NCBI RefSeq assembly: GCF_026914265.1
Contig: NC_069123.1
Location: 38,433,678 to 38,497,677 of the forward strand
Length of the DNA stretch: 64,000 nucleotides
Source: Mya arenaria
Lineage: Eukaryota; Mollusca; Bivalvia; Myida; Myidae
Direction: 5' to 3'
In this document: in pieces, positions 10,933-20,610 of the stretch
How the letters are laid out: the number at the start of each line of letters is the position of its first letter
Position numbering within the stretch: the stretch's first letter is position 1
The notes under the pieces: model-generated
Database searches by the model: none
Told to the model about the DNA's origin: nothing
Seen by the model: the letters and a program-made list of their open reading frames with translations, nothing else
Made by a program: the position numbers and the translations under genes

Positions 10933-13900
10933 TTTAGACGCCATCAGACTTTATATAGACGTGGCTTCAATATAGAATATTGAAATATCTTGAAAGGTTG
11001 TTGGTAATGTGCACATAGAGGATGCAACGCTGGTTAAGGCTACTCTGGTTATAGAACGTGCACCAGCGTACATCACTGTCACGCAGTTCTTCCGTCTGAT
11101 GTCCCTCAGACTGTGTTTTAGGTGCATCAGCGATATGTTTATCTTTTCGTACTTAATGGGAGGATGTCCTTTTATGTGATGATCGGTCAAAACCTAAACC
11201 TTACAAATTTAGTGTCCTGCTGCCTCCGTAACGCCTATGTTAATTGGCCATAATGGCCTTATAGAGCTAATTGCATTCTGCAAGTAATTTGTTCTGGCCC
11301 CAATATCACGATAATACTCAAGTCAAATCTCAATCTCAGTCTCAACCCTTTTTATCGAATTACAGCATCATATGATTCAAAATTATAAACGTTTTACCCT
11401 TTTTAAAATTGCATTCTCTCATTCATCATGTTGATAAAAAAAATTGATAAATATTTTATAGAAAAAATATTTGAGAGCAAAAATTGTACTTGAGTCAAAT
11501 TTATTATTTTTGAGTTTGACTCAAGTACATTTTGTGCTGTAGAAATAATTGTTTTTAGAATATTGAACAATAATGATAATGAACATAATGCATGTGAGAA
11601 TGTGCTTTTAAAAATAGTAAAACATTAGTATTTTTTAATAATGTCATACTGTAATGTGGAAAAATGAGTTGAGATTGAGATTGAGATTTGACTTTTGTGA
11701 TACTGGGACCTGAAATACTTGGTAAATGTTTACGAATTGAAAAAGGAAAACCTAAAACTACGTAAAAATGTTTTTCTATATAATTTTGAAGATAATCCAA
11801 CGCTCAAAATTATCGCTATTAATTAATTCACTCATCCCCTTTTTTCACTTTTTTCACCAGCATCTACCTATACTATATTCAAAAATGTGTCATAAAGAAT
11901 AATTGCTAATTTAGATGGTTTCGACGTCGTATTAAAGCATTTCGTGCAATCATCTCACTGTAGGACTACAACAAATAAACTGCTTTTTTATAGTACCCTC
12001 AAAGATTCACTAACTAAATGAAATGACTCGACTCCTTCCGCAAAGTGGATGCATGCTTCCGCATAGATCATGCAAACTGTACATTATAATTAAAACATTG
12101 CTCACGATTTTTATATAATATTGATATTATACTAAAGATGTATAATTTGAGTACTTTCGTACATTTTGATTATTATTAGACATGTTTAATTGAGTTTGAA
12201 AAAAAAATGCTTTACGGAAAGGGCTACGAAGAGGGCACTTTTTTCACGGGAAGGACATTCAAAATTTACATTCGGATTAAATTGCACATGGTTGTAATTA
12301 ATATTGTTATTATACATAAATAAATCATATGTGTTAATTTTATATTCTTGAAATTATAATAAAAATATATTTGCTATTTCATTTTGAGAATATCGTAAAC
12401 GTGTTCATTTGACGTCTATAAGTGTTTTAAGTAAAACTTTTAATGTAGTTGAGTATACATTTAAGTTGATTGTTTAATTTTATAACACAATACACCAAAG
12501 TGTTTTAGTCGTTGTGTGCCATAGACAAAAACGTGTAAAGATTGCATTTAATTTTAATAAAAAACATTGACTTGGATCTAATTTTTGATCATTACAGTGC
12601 ATGTTTTTAACGAATTCTACTAATTTTATGTTTAAACGCAATCAAACTCGGTGAAACATATATATATTTTTTAACACACCAATTCTCATTTTTAAAGAAA
12701 GTTTTTGCTAGTTGTAAATAGGGAAATCGAAATTGCAACATCTGGATTAACAGTCAAATGTGTATCAATAGACCGCGGATTCGTAACTACTCTGTCGTTG
12801 TATGTCCGATTTATTTAAACATTTACATATGCATATTTTTTTCAGAACACTAGCTTTCTCTACCCTGGGTCTTTTTGAGATATTGGATATTGAACATAAA
12901 TACATGCAATATAATACACAGGTCAGAAGCTGTACTTTCCCGGCAACCACAATCAATAGGATACAAGTTCCAATACGGCTATGTACATTCTTTTTAAATA
13001 ACACATACAATTTTTATATATTTCATTGTGCTGTCTTCATTAAAAAAAATTAAATCACATTATATGATCATTTAATTATAATATCGAAATTAGAATCTCA
13101 CTGAAACGTTGTTGACGGTGTTATGATTACCTTGGACTATATCACTTGGTACGCTATCTACCACTTCAACCAGCTTTGCTGTAGGCGTTTTGATCCCCTG
13201 CCACTCACAGTCGGTGATAAACGATTCTCCGACAAATTGACCTATATTAAGGTATTAATAAAACAATTAATTTTCGTTACCTTTCCTTGATTTTTATTAA
13301 AAATAACATATATATTTGAAATTTAAAGTTGGTGCATGCAAATGTTATGTTTTAATAAAATTGATAAGGTTTGCTATATATGCAGTACATTTAAAATTCA
13401 AATGATTAAAATGAACGTATTCAAACATAAAATACAAATGGGGTGCCAAACTACATTTTTCTAAATCTTCTAACTTGTTCTCATTTATCATTTTAGGTAG
13501 ATTCTCGTCAATGCATAACTAACTCGAATTTGCTTGTCTGTTTTCCAGGTATTGTTTTGTCATCTCCTGAGAAAAAAAGCAAACATTATAAACACCATTT
13601 AGACATATGCACAGCGAACATTTCTTGTCAATCTTATTTTCTAAAGGCAAAACCACGAAAAGGAATGTTGCATTAGTATAAAATATTTGTAAGCACTTCT
13701 AACTTCTCACAACAGTTATAAAAATAAATCGATGTTTTATTTTGAGAAATTAAAAAAGTAATGGAAATGACTGGTTTCGAAGTGCTTTGTCATCTACTGA
13801 GAAATAAAATCATGAATCCATTTTGAATTGTGTACAACTTATATTACTGGCTTAAGAACGTTTGGTTGATAGTTATAGTAACAACATGCATATCAACTAA

Positions 13901-14261
13901 TTAACTTCTTTTTAAAGGCAAAACCATGAAAAATGTTCATTACGTTTTTAATGCGGAGCTCCATAATTTGGCGAATTGGACCACAGTATACCGATATTTG
14001 TCTCCATGCATCAATGACGTGTTCTGTGACAGTGTAAGGGTACGTTTGTGTGATATCATCGCATGTCACACAGTGCATGCTGCTCTCCAATGGCGGCGGT
14101 TCCATATGGATTCTCCACGATACAGTCAAGAAGAGTAAAAGGAGTAACTGTACAATTGTCGTTATGAATAATCCAACAGTTGCACGTCGTAATGTTTTTT
14201 CTTCAAACGTGCACTCAAGACCCATCCTTTTGAATTTAAACCGAATGCTGGTGGTTCTCAT
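10355..14261 (-). CDS. TNF-superfamily ligand A (three exons)
   Basis: Inferred exons: 14261-13925, 13241-13131 and 10752-10355, joined in phase 1, giving 281 residues. Residues 1-26 are a basic cytoplasmic tail, 27-48 a hydrophobic membrane segment preceded by LRR and followed by SWR, then a stalk with MHCVTCDD. No signal peptide is seen, so it should be a type II membrane ligand, possibly shed. The TNF domain begins near PTAKL (132). It shows the LRWN strand, GYYIVSS (the usual G-Y-F/Y-x-x-Y/S pattern), TFSH, a FKFYVNDRISISVSD strand pair (family pattern F-x-L-x-x-G-D-x-I-x-V-x-V) and the C-terminal FTAYYTY. Ligands of this family bind trimeric TNF receptors in immune and death signalling; receptor and pathway here are unknown. 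Start choice: ATG at 14261 gives a normal short tail, although the frame is open further upstream. The exon 1 donor (G|GTTTTG) is weak but conserved in the paralog. Exon 2 has an AG acceptor and a GTAATC donor. Confidence 0.82.
10841..10932. repeat. (GT)n microsatellite in intron 2 of TNF-A
   Basis: GT-rich tract with GC and GA interruptions, 89 bp upstream (in transcription sense) of the exon 3 acceptor. The paralogous intron has a shorter tract at 46023-46068. It marks the switch between the well conserved and poorly conserved parts of the duplication. Confidence 0.95.
10950..11290. other. conserved intronic block in TNF-A intron 2
   Basis: The block is about 95 percent identical to 46070-46385 and open in two minus-strand frames. 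Differences between copies fall at all codon positions in both frames, so coding is not supported. It may be conserved only because the whole block was recently duplicated or converted. Confidence 0.4.
11297..11709. mobile_element. 413-bp MITE with nested inverted repeats, CTG target duplication
   Basis: The ends read GCCCCAATATCAC and, from the other side, GTCCCAGTATCAC. Both continue inward into AAGTCAAATCTCAATCT. Flanking CTG occurs on both sides (11294-11296, 11710-11712). The paralogous locus near 46387-46394 reads straight through (TTGTTCTGAAATACTTGG) with one CTG, a true empty site. Inside, TGTACTTGAGTCAAA and TTTGACTCAAGTACA (11487-11531) form a second perfect stem. A 3-bp target duplication is compatible with Harbinger- or CACTA-like transposases; the superfamily is not settled. 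Confidence 0.88.
13550..13940 (-). repeat. diverged tandem duplication inside TNF-A intron 1
   Basis: Two related units, 13925-13790 and 13660-13555 on the minus strand. Each starts with the exon 1 donor-like string TTTTGCCTTTA and ends with TTTCTCAG followed by GATGACAAA. The second unit therefore repeats the exon 1 donor and a candidate acceptor. Candidate mini-exons after these acceptors do not keep the phase needed for exon 2, and one runs into a stop in copy B, so they are probably remnants. Confidence 0.5.
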
Positions 14262-14509
14262 GGTCTCTATTTTCCAAATGTAAAGATATATTAAACTCAT
14301 AATCAAGTACGCCCAACTTATATGTATCATACTGTATTTGAATCCAAATACATCACTAAGCCAATAAACCAAACGATAAACTATGATACAAATAATGCAC
14401 AAATAAGAGAAATATAACTGAATAAATTAAAACGTTGTTTTTGTTGTTTAAATAAAATGTTTATATATCTATAACAATTTCAAATACTTGTATGATAAAT
14501 CGCAACTAC
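14262..14509 (-). promoter_or_regulatory. presumed proximal upstream region of TNF-A
   Basis: Lies directly upstream of the chosen start codon and is nearly identical in copy B (48987-49250). No TATA box or initiator can be named with confidence. The frame of exon 1 stays open to 14402 here, so part could be 5' UTR or an N-terminal extension. Confidence 0.3.
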
Positions 14510-15725
14510 TTTCACCTTTTACTGGGACCGTCATAGTTTGTCTGGCAGGGTTACGGTGGTGTTTGTGGTATATCAACTTTAAATGCTTCCGTAATGCTGA
14601 AAAGTGCATTCATGGTTTTAAACTGGTGATAATAATAATGGGGCGCTTCAAGCATAAATAAGACACATTTTAAGTTTAGAATTGCAAGTGTTTTGGAATA
14701 ATTTCAAATATAAAACGAAGAAAACCTTAAAATACAGATAACCCTTAAAATGGCTACATAACGCTATACTATATTATACAATGGATGACGGCATTCAACA
14801 TTTAGCCACAAGAAACCTCATGTCTCTCGCGTAGGATTTTAATGCTCTCGTCATGGCCGTTTTACCCTAAGGCCTAATTTTTGGTTAATTATGTATATAT
14901 TGATAAAGACGAATTTTGATATAAAACATTATCAGTAGAGGCGAACAATACATTTCAAATCCAGTCTTCTAATGTATCATCTATTACTAGTTTTGTTATC
15001 GTTTTTTTTCATGTAAGATTGAATATGTTTAGTAAAAAAAAAATGACGGGCCACAGAAAACGTCAATTAGAGACAAACTGGCATTGTATATACGGTTGAC
15101 TATTATACGTATTTCCAAGTACGTTTCTATAACAGTGTATAGCATATACTTACATGATAATTTGCCACCGCCCTCCCCCTTTTTGGCATGAGGATCGGCA
15201 GACATTTTGTTGCAGATTTGCGTTTTTCTCTTTATATAGCTAACCCATTTCGAATGCATCAAAATCCTGAATCCTGAAAAATGCATCAATGGTTTTAGAA
15301 GTGCAAGAGTTATGAACCGCGACAAGCAGAAAAGGGTCGAGCATTTATTTTTATAGTCGTCATAATTTGTATGTATGTATCTATAGCAATTTAATACACT
15401 AACGTGATCAATTGCAAGCGCCCTCCCCTTGGACCGAGCTGGGGACCGGCAGGGTAACTGAGTTCTTTTTAAAATAACCCACTTCAAATGAATCAAAATG
15501 CTGAAAGGTGTTTTTAAATTTGTTAAGATTATGAATCCTGACAAACAGAAATAGGTCGTATGTTTAATTTTAGAGTTCTTTGGCAGTATGTCAAATGTGT
15601 TTAAAAAACGAAGAGTACCTCAGAAATACCTCAGAAATGTTACACGATGTATGGTGGCATTCTATATAAAAGTATCAAGAAACATCACATTTCCCACGTA
15701 AAATGGTGATGAACTTGTGCTGCTC
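14510..15725. repeat. three diverged tandem units upstream of TNF-A
   Basis: Units begin near 14512, 15165 and 15412. Each has a GGGACCGGCAGGGTTAC-like head, a CGAATGCATCAAAATSCTGAAA-like middle and a GATGYATGGYGGCATTC-like tail. The middle unit is shortened here, and its missing part survives in copy B. The units lie immediately upstream of the gene in both copies, so the triplication predates the segmental duplication. A long open frame across them (15029-15544, minus) follows repeat structure and is not a gene. Confidence 0.6.
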
Positions 15726-15805
15726 CTTAAAACGTCAATCTGACCAAAATTCACTACTGGAGCGATTCGCCCACAAGCCAATACAGAAACAAACATATAT
15801 TTGAT

Positions 15806-16402
15806 ATGGTCGCAAATCATGAGGCGGTATATGGTATCAAATCACGATGGAACTACTTTGAAGCCGGCCATGGCAGGGGACCGTGTGACGGTTTAGGCGG
15901 AACATGTAAAAGACTTGCAGATGAAGCAATGAGAAGCGGAAAGGTAGTCATACAGGACGCAGAGGGCTTCTACAGATTGGCTATACAGTCGAGCATGGTT
16001 AATGTCAACTTCAGATTTGTTTTGACCAAGAAGTGTGAAGAAGTACAAAAGAAAATAGAGAAAAGGCCAATTAAACCTATAAAGGGCACTATGAAGATTC
16101 ATGCTATAATTGGGCTAGGTGAATCGAAGATTAAAACCCGAGAAGTGAGCTGTTATTGCAATGTGTGCTTGTCAGGACAGATATGTGACACTTGGGTTGT
16201 CGCAGGTACCAGAGTCACAAAGGCAGCAGAAAAGATAGAACACAGAAATAATAAAAAAGCATCAGACAAAGAGCCGGAAAAGACACCATCGAATGTAGAT
16301 TACAAGAAGAATACACAAGAAAGCAAGATGTATGACATAGAGGATTATGTTAAAGTTTGGAAAGACTATCTCAACCCATACACAAGTTATTCAGTATCAT
16401 AA
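15806..16402 (+). CDS. fragment of an uncharacterised invertebrate repeat-family protein
   Basis: A 198-codon open frame of polar, protein-like composition. The segment WNYFEAGHGRGPCDGLGG (residues 16-33) followed by KRLADEA resembles a block (W-N-F/Y-F-x-x-x-H-G-K-G-x-x-D-G-x-G-G-x-x-K-R) that I recall in many multi-copy hypothetical proteins of invertebrates. A Cys pair region CYCNVC (120-125) follows, and the C-terminal third is Lys/Glu rich. The N-terminal part normally preceding this block is missing. The frame starts 80 bp past the right edge of the TNF segmental duplication, so it may be a truncated, transposon-linked copy or a terminal exon whose upstream exons I cannot find. Molecular function unknown. 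Confidence 0.55.
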   Translation: MVANHEAVYGIKSRWNYFEAGHGRGPCDGLGGTCKRLADEAMRSGKVVIQDAEGFYRLAIQSSMVNVNFRFVLTKKCEEVQKKIEKRPIKPIKGTMKIHAIIGLGESKIKTREVSCYCNVCLSGQICDTWVVAGTRVTKAAEKIEHRNNKKASDKEPEKTPSNVDYKKNTQESKMYDIEDYVKVWKDYLNPYTSYSVS

Positions 16403-17379
16403 GTCAGTTTGACTCTGCCCATCCGAACAAAGCCGTTGTTTGCGCCATTCTTACAACCAGGTTTCGCTATGTGAAAACCTAATTTAAAAGCGAACAAGCT
16501 CGCGATGCACAAAAATCAATAAGATATTTGTCGTGACTTGATTTACTAGTTTTATGTATATACAAAGATATGATAACACAATAAAGAGTGTTAAAATAGC
16601 ACAAATAATTAAATAAATAATAAGATAAGACAAGTTATGTGTATAGTGAGATAATAACATACAGTGAACACTCTATGCTCTATATAATGGTAATATAACA
16701 TTTAGAGTTTTTTGATATAGTGTACTACCATTTGTAAATTGCGTATGTTTTTACCATAAATACAGAATGATACGTTTCTTGTACCGTACTTACAATTAAG
16801 TTTGAAGGTGAGAATACATACGTCTTAGGGTATGCACACTTATCAAAGGTGGGCATACTAACCTATTTCCTAACTCGCTAAATAAAAATGTTAAATTTAT
16901 ACAGACTCATGATTGATCCTTTTATATATATATTCGATAAAATCAAAATAGCCATTGAGAGTCCTTTAACAAACAATTTACAAAATAAATTATAAGTTTT
17001 GCCATTTTCTTAACTATTCAGGCAAAATATGCGAAACAAAATATAAAAGCGCCGCCGTAAATATTATTTTAGTGATTAGTATATAAAAACTCTTGACATA
17101 TCCTTTTTATTTGATTTACGATATACAATTAATATGCAAAATAAATTAAATTTTGAAATTTATTAATAATACAGGAAAATTCTGCGAAATAAACTTTAAA
17201 AGCGCCAGCGTATTTTTCATTCCTTTCTTTTCTTTCAATAGTTGTTTCCAAACTTTGATATCAAGTTGATTGTCAAAACAATAATTAAAAAAAAGCCACT
17301 ACGCTTTACAAAACGAAGACAAACATTGTAAAATAAACAGCACAATTAGATATAATAAAAATAAAAATAAAAATAAAAC
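16403..17379. other. intergenic, no feature seen
   Basis: AT-rich, with no gene or repeat boundary recognised. 16980-17240 contains two similar stretches around GCGAAAYAAA...AAAAGCGCC, a weak local duplication. Confidence 0.4.
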
Positions 17380-18130
17380 CTTAATTATTATCCTCCTTTC
17401 TTCGTGACTGATAGACCCAAACTGATCATAACTCACTCCCTTAAACAAATATAACTGATATAATGCTGACATCAGCGAACGTACGATGATTTAGTAATTG
17501 TGGTATGACATGTCATTTTCTTATCTAAAATACCTTGTTATCAAAAAATTTATATCTCTATGTATCTAAGTTGTTACAAAATACGTTGTAAACCAATCAG
17601 AAAAGCTCGGATACCTTGTGTTGAAGTTTTATAAATAAAGAGACCGAGTCGCCATTATATGTTATTAAAGCTTCAATTAGACATAAAATCGAGATAAACT
17701 AAAACTATTCCTACACCTACACTATACAACTGTTAATGAATATCGGCAATAAAAACCACCTATCCTCAACAGGATTCGTGTCATATTCGTAAACTTTGTA
17801 TCAAAACAAATACATGTACTCAAACGAGTAACATCAATTTATGAGAAACAATAATTTGGGCATTTGTTGTCTGTAAAACATAACAGAACCATTGCGATAG
17901 CACCATAACGTTCATAAGTCTGCCCTGAGTTTTGAAAAATCGTACCTGTGCCAAAAACGTCATGTTTTTAAAGGTGCGATTGTCTTGACATGTGTAATTA
18001 AATCGGGCGATTATTCTTGTGACAGAGAGTCATGCAGGTTTATTAGAGTTAATCAGGGTCTGCCTGCGCCGAATGGCTTCTCTATGACTTGACTCCGCCG
18101 AAATATAAATGCTTTTCAAATGTCAAATTT
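17380..18130. repeat. old diverged duplicate, related to 56020-58400
   Basis: 17395-17450 resembles 56030-56100 (CTTTCTTCGTGACTGATA / CTTTTCTTCGTCAATGATA). 17630-17760 and 17895-17990 resemble 58100-58190 and 58325-58400 (CGATAGCAC, CATAAGTCTGCCCTG). Similarity is patchy, roughly 65-70 percent by eye. No open frame. Confidence 0.45.
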
Positions 18131-19880
18131 GACATGCGATATTTAGAGTTTTCAGCCAAACCCATATATTAGAAGATTTAAAGAAACTGAGTTAGATACG
18201 GGGAAGTCGGGTGCGAAACCTAAACTATTTTCGAAATTACTTTTCGGATCTTTACCCTGCTCGACGTAAGGCATAATAATTGGGATACAACAGTTCTACG
18301 TTTAAACTAGTACCGAGTGTACGCTTTTACCACTGTTACCTCTTTTGGACGATAACTGTCCCATTTTCACACGTCTGCACACTTTAAGTGGTTACAAACA
18401 ACTTCAGCAATAATTCCATTCAAAATGCACATCTTTATATCAATTCATTCGACGTATCCCCATGTATTTGAAGTTACAGTAAATGATCTTTTTAATCGTT
18501 TTTTTGGTGCTTTGATTAGATAGCATACGTTAGACAACTTTTAAGAACTTACACGTTTTAATTCTTTAAGGAAAATGATTTTATTTTTACGAGCAACTTT
18601 AGCAATAATACCCTTTAAAATGCAGAGCTTATCAGATTTTGTCGTTTTCCCGCGGTGAGGACAAACATGTGGTCAGTTAATGTATGTTGAAACTATGTTT
18701 AGAATATAGGTCAGTTAATGTAGTTGAAACTATTTTTGGATTATCGGAACTAGTCTGTTTTTATAAATGAGAATATGATTGTGCTTTTTTAAAGTTTATT
18801 GATAAATTTAATGTTATTAATGTTTTATGTAAGTATGTATAACTGTGTAGAAATAGTACTAGTACTGTTATGAATGCTTCGTACTCTTTGGAGTTTAAAC
18901 AGGTTTAATCCGAATTACTTTGCTTCACCCAACGTATGCATGACTCGCTGTCGTATCAGGGCATGTGTGCTTATATAAATTGAAAGCCTTATGTCTAAAA
19001 CTATGCCCAGAATATACCGGAAGAAGCTTTTATGCAAAAAATGAAAACATCTCATTAGAAATATAAACGCCTAAAATCATAAAATGAATAGTATCTTGTT
19101 ATTGTGTAGCAGGTAAATTACAATGTATAGTATTTGAAGCATTAGCAATGCGAAACCTGGGATACAACTATTTTAACACTACGACAATAATTATATTTGT
19201 TTCTTATCTCATAAAAGTCAAATAAAAAATCACCATTACAAATAAGCGTGTTTCAAGGTCACGTCAGGTTTAAATAACAAATCCTGCAGGCGCTGGGACA
19301 CTTGCGGTCGGTAATAATTTCTGAAACATCACGGGCTAAACTAGAGTGAATATCAGTACTGTGTGTTATCTTCCTACCAGAGCCTCCATTATCTTGACCC
19401 TCATTAATCTGATAAATACAACGATCTAAAAATAGTTATATTCTGCTAAAAATAAAACGCCGGGATACATAATTACAGCGCGGAAATAGCCGAACAAGCA
19501 AAAACTCATACTCGGACTGCAACACGACCAATCTATTTGTATTGTTTCGACGTCATTCTGCTAAACATAGAGCGCATTGAGACAAAAAATGGGTTAAAAC
19601 GACATGAATAGAAGTAGTTCTTTTGAGAATGTGGTCTTAAGACTACCTGAGCGCATGCGCAGATAGTCTAAAAATTAAGTTGAAGGTAAGATTAACTTTG
19701 CGTTGCACCTTTGAACATTTAATATACACCGTATGGATCTTAATGTTAGGGTAAGGGTTTTAAAATCTGCTATTAACATATGACTTAGAACAATTAACCA
19801 TTCTTGGGTATTAACTAGTGTTATCTCATCAAAGAACCCGACGGGGATCTAATTACGTAACCCCTGATCCGAAATCCGCC
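18131..19880. other. intergenic, no feature seen
   Basis: No gene, RNA gene or mobile element end recognised. Confidence 0.4.
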
Positions 19881-20439
19881 AACCACTAGGTCGTAGTCAC
19901 TGATAAATCGGCCAAAGTACTCGCCAATTCCTGAACATGACTAAGCATCTCTGTACGCAAAGCTGGTCCTGTGCGTTTCGCATTAAACAGTTTAATTATA
20001 TTTTCATTGAATCTAAATTTCATGTTGATTTCTTGGCAAGGATATTTCACTTCAACAATGCTTTGCTCGATTTGAAAAAGATGAGATATTGTCATGGCTT
20101 AGTTTTGTCAGTGCCGCATTAAATATAAAATTATCAACTTTAACCTTAGCACAACCTCCTTTTTAATTACAGTTAATGTATAGCGCGTTTCATAACTCTG
20201 ACAAAAGATGTGCGAAAGTATGCGTTGCTTTATTCCCCCTGTTTAACTACAATTGGACGATTTTGGCATCTACTTGTGTCGCTCCTGTTAGTTGATATTT
20301 TGACACAGTCATTGTGTAAAATCCAGTATTTATCATCTTTATACAAGAATAATAATCATGATTTGACGCATTATCGTAAGATAGCCAAAAAAAAAAAAAA
20401 AAAGTTTAATCTTTGAGAGTGCAGCTTTGAATTGCGAAA

Positions 20440-20610
20440 AGTATAGTTTTAAAGTGGCACTCTTATTCAAAATCAATACATAAACATTTATAACAAACAT
20501 AAATTGTGAAGGATAAACTTTTAAGTACTTACTAAATAATGTATTTGACATGTGTGAACTATTAATTACTGATAACACGATTGTAACCGAGGTTTTTAAT
20601 ATCTAAATGC
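20440..20610. repeat. dispersed repeat with TTAAAGTGRCACTCTTATTC
   Basis: Matches 56430-56590 well (TTATTCAAAATCAATAC, GATAAACYTTTAASTACTTAC). A related terminal sequence, GCTGCACTCTCA, occurs at 57801 and, inverted, at 20416-20428. Probably MITE ends or fragments. Noncoding. Confidence 0.5.

Larger units (their letters stand above)
10350..15725 (-). repeat. segmental duplication, copy A (TNF-A locus)
   Basis: Collinear, in the same orientation, with 45480-50825. Similarity starts just inside the stop codon of the TNF gene on the left and ends near GTAAAATGGTGATG on the right. Copy A alone carries a 413-bp element at 11297-11709. Copy B alone carries about 370 bp near 50085-50455 and about 50 bp near 46555-46610. 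Identity is high (about 95 percent by eye) right of the (GT)n tract at 10841-10932 and much lower to its left. Confidence 0.9.

Noticed and set aside
10951-11190. Extra TNF-A exon in intron 2 (79-codon frame, paralog 45955-46287)
   Set aside because: Exons 2 and 3 join directly in phase into a continuous TNF domain. Differences between copies are not biased to synonymous sites in either open frame.
13550-13590. Mini-exon after TTTTCTCAG in TNF intron 1
   Set aside because: The likely donor leaves phase 2, incompatible with exon 2. In copy B the equivalent frame meets a stop immediately.
15029-15544. 171-codon minus-strand frame upstream of TNF-A
   Set aside because: It runs across the diverged tandem units, and the paralogous stretch in copy B is not open.
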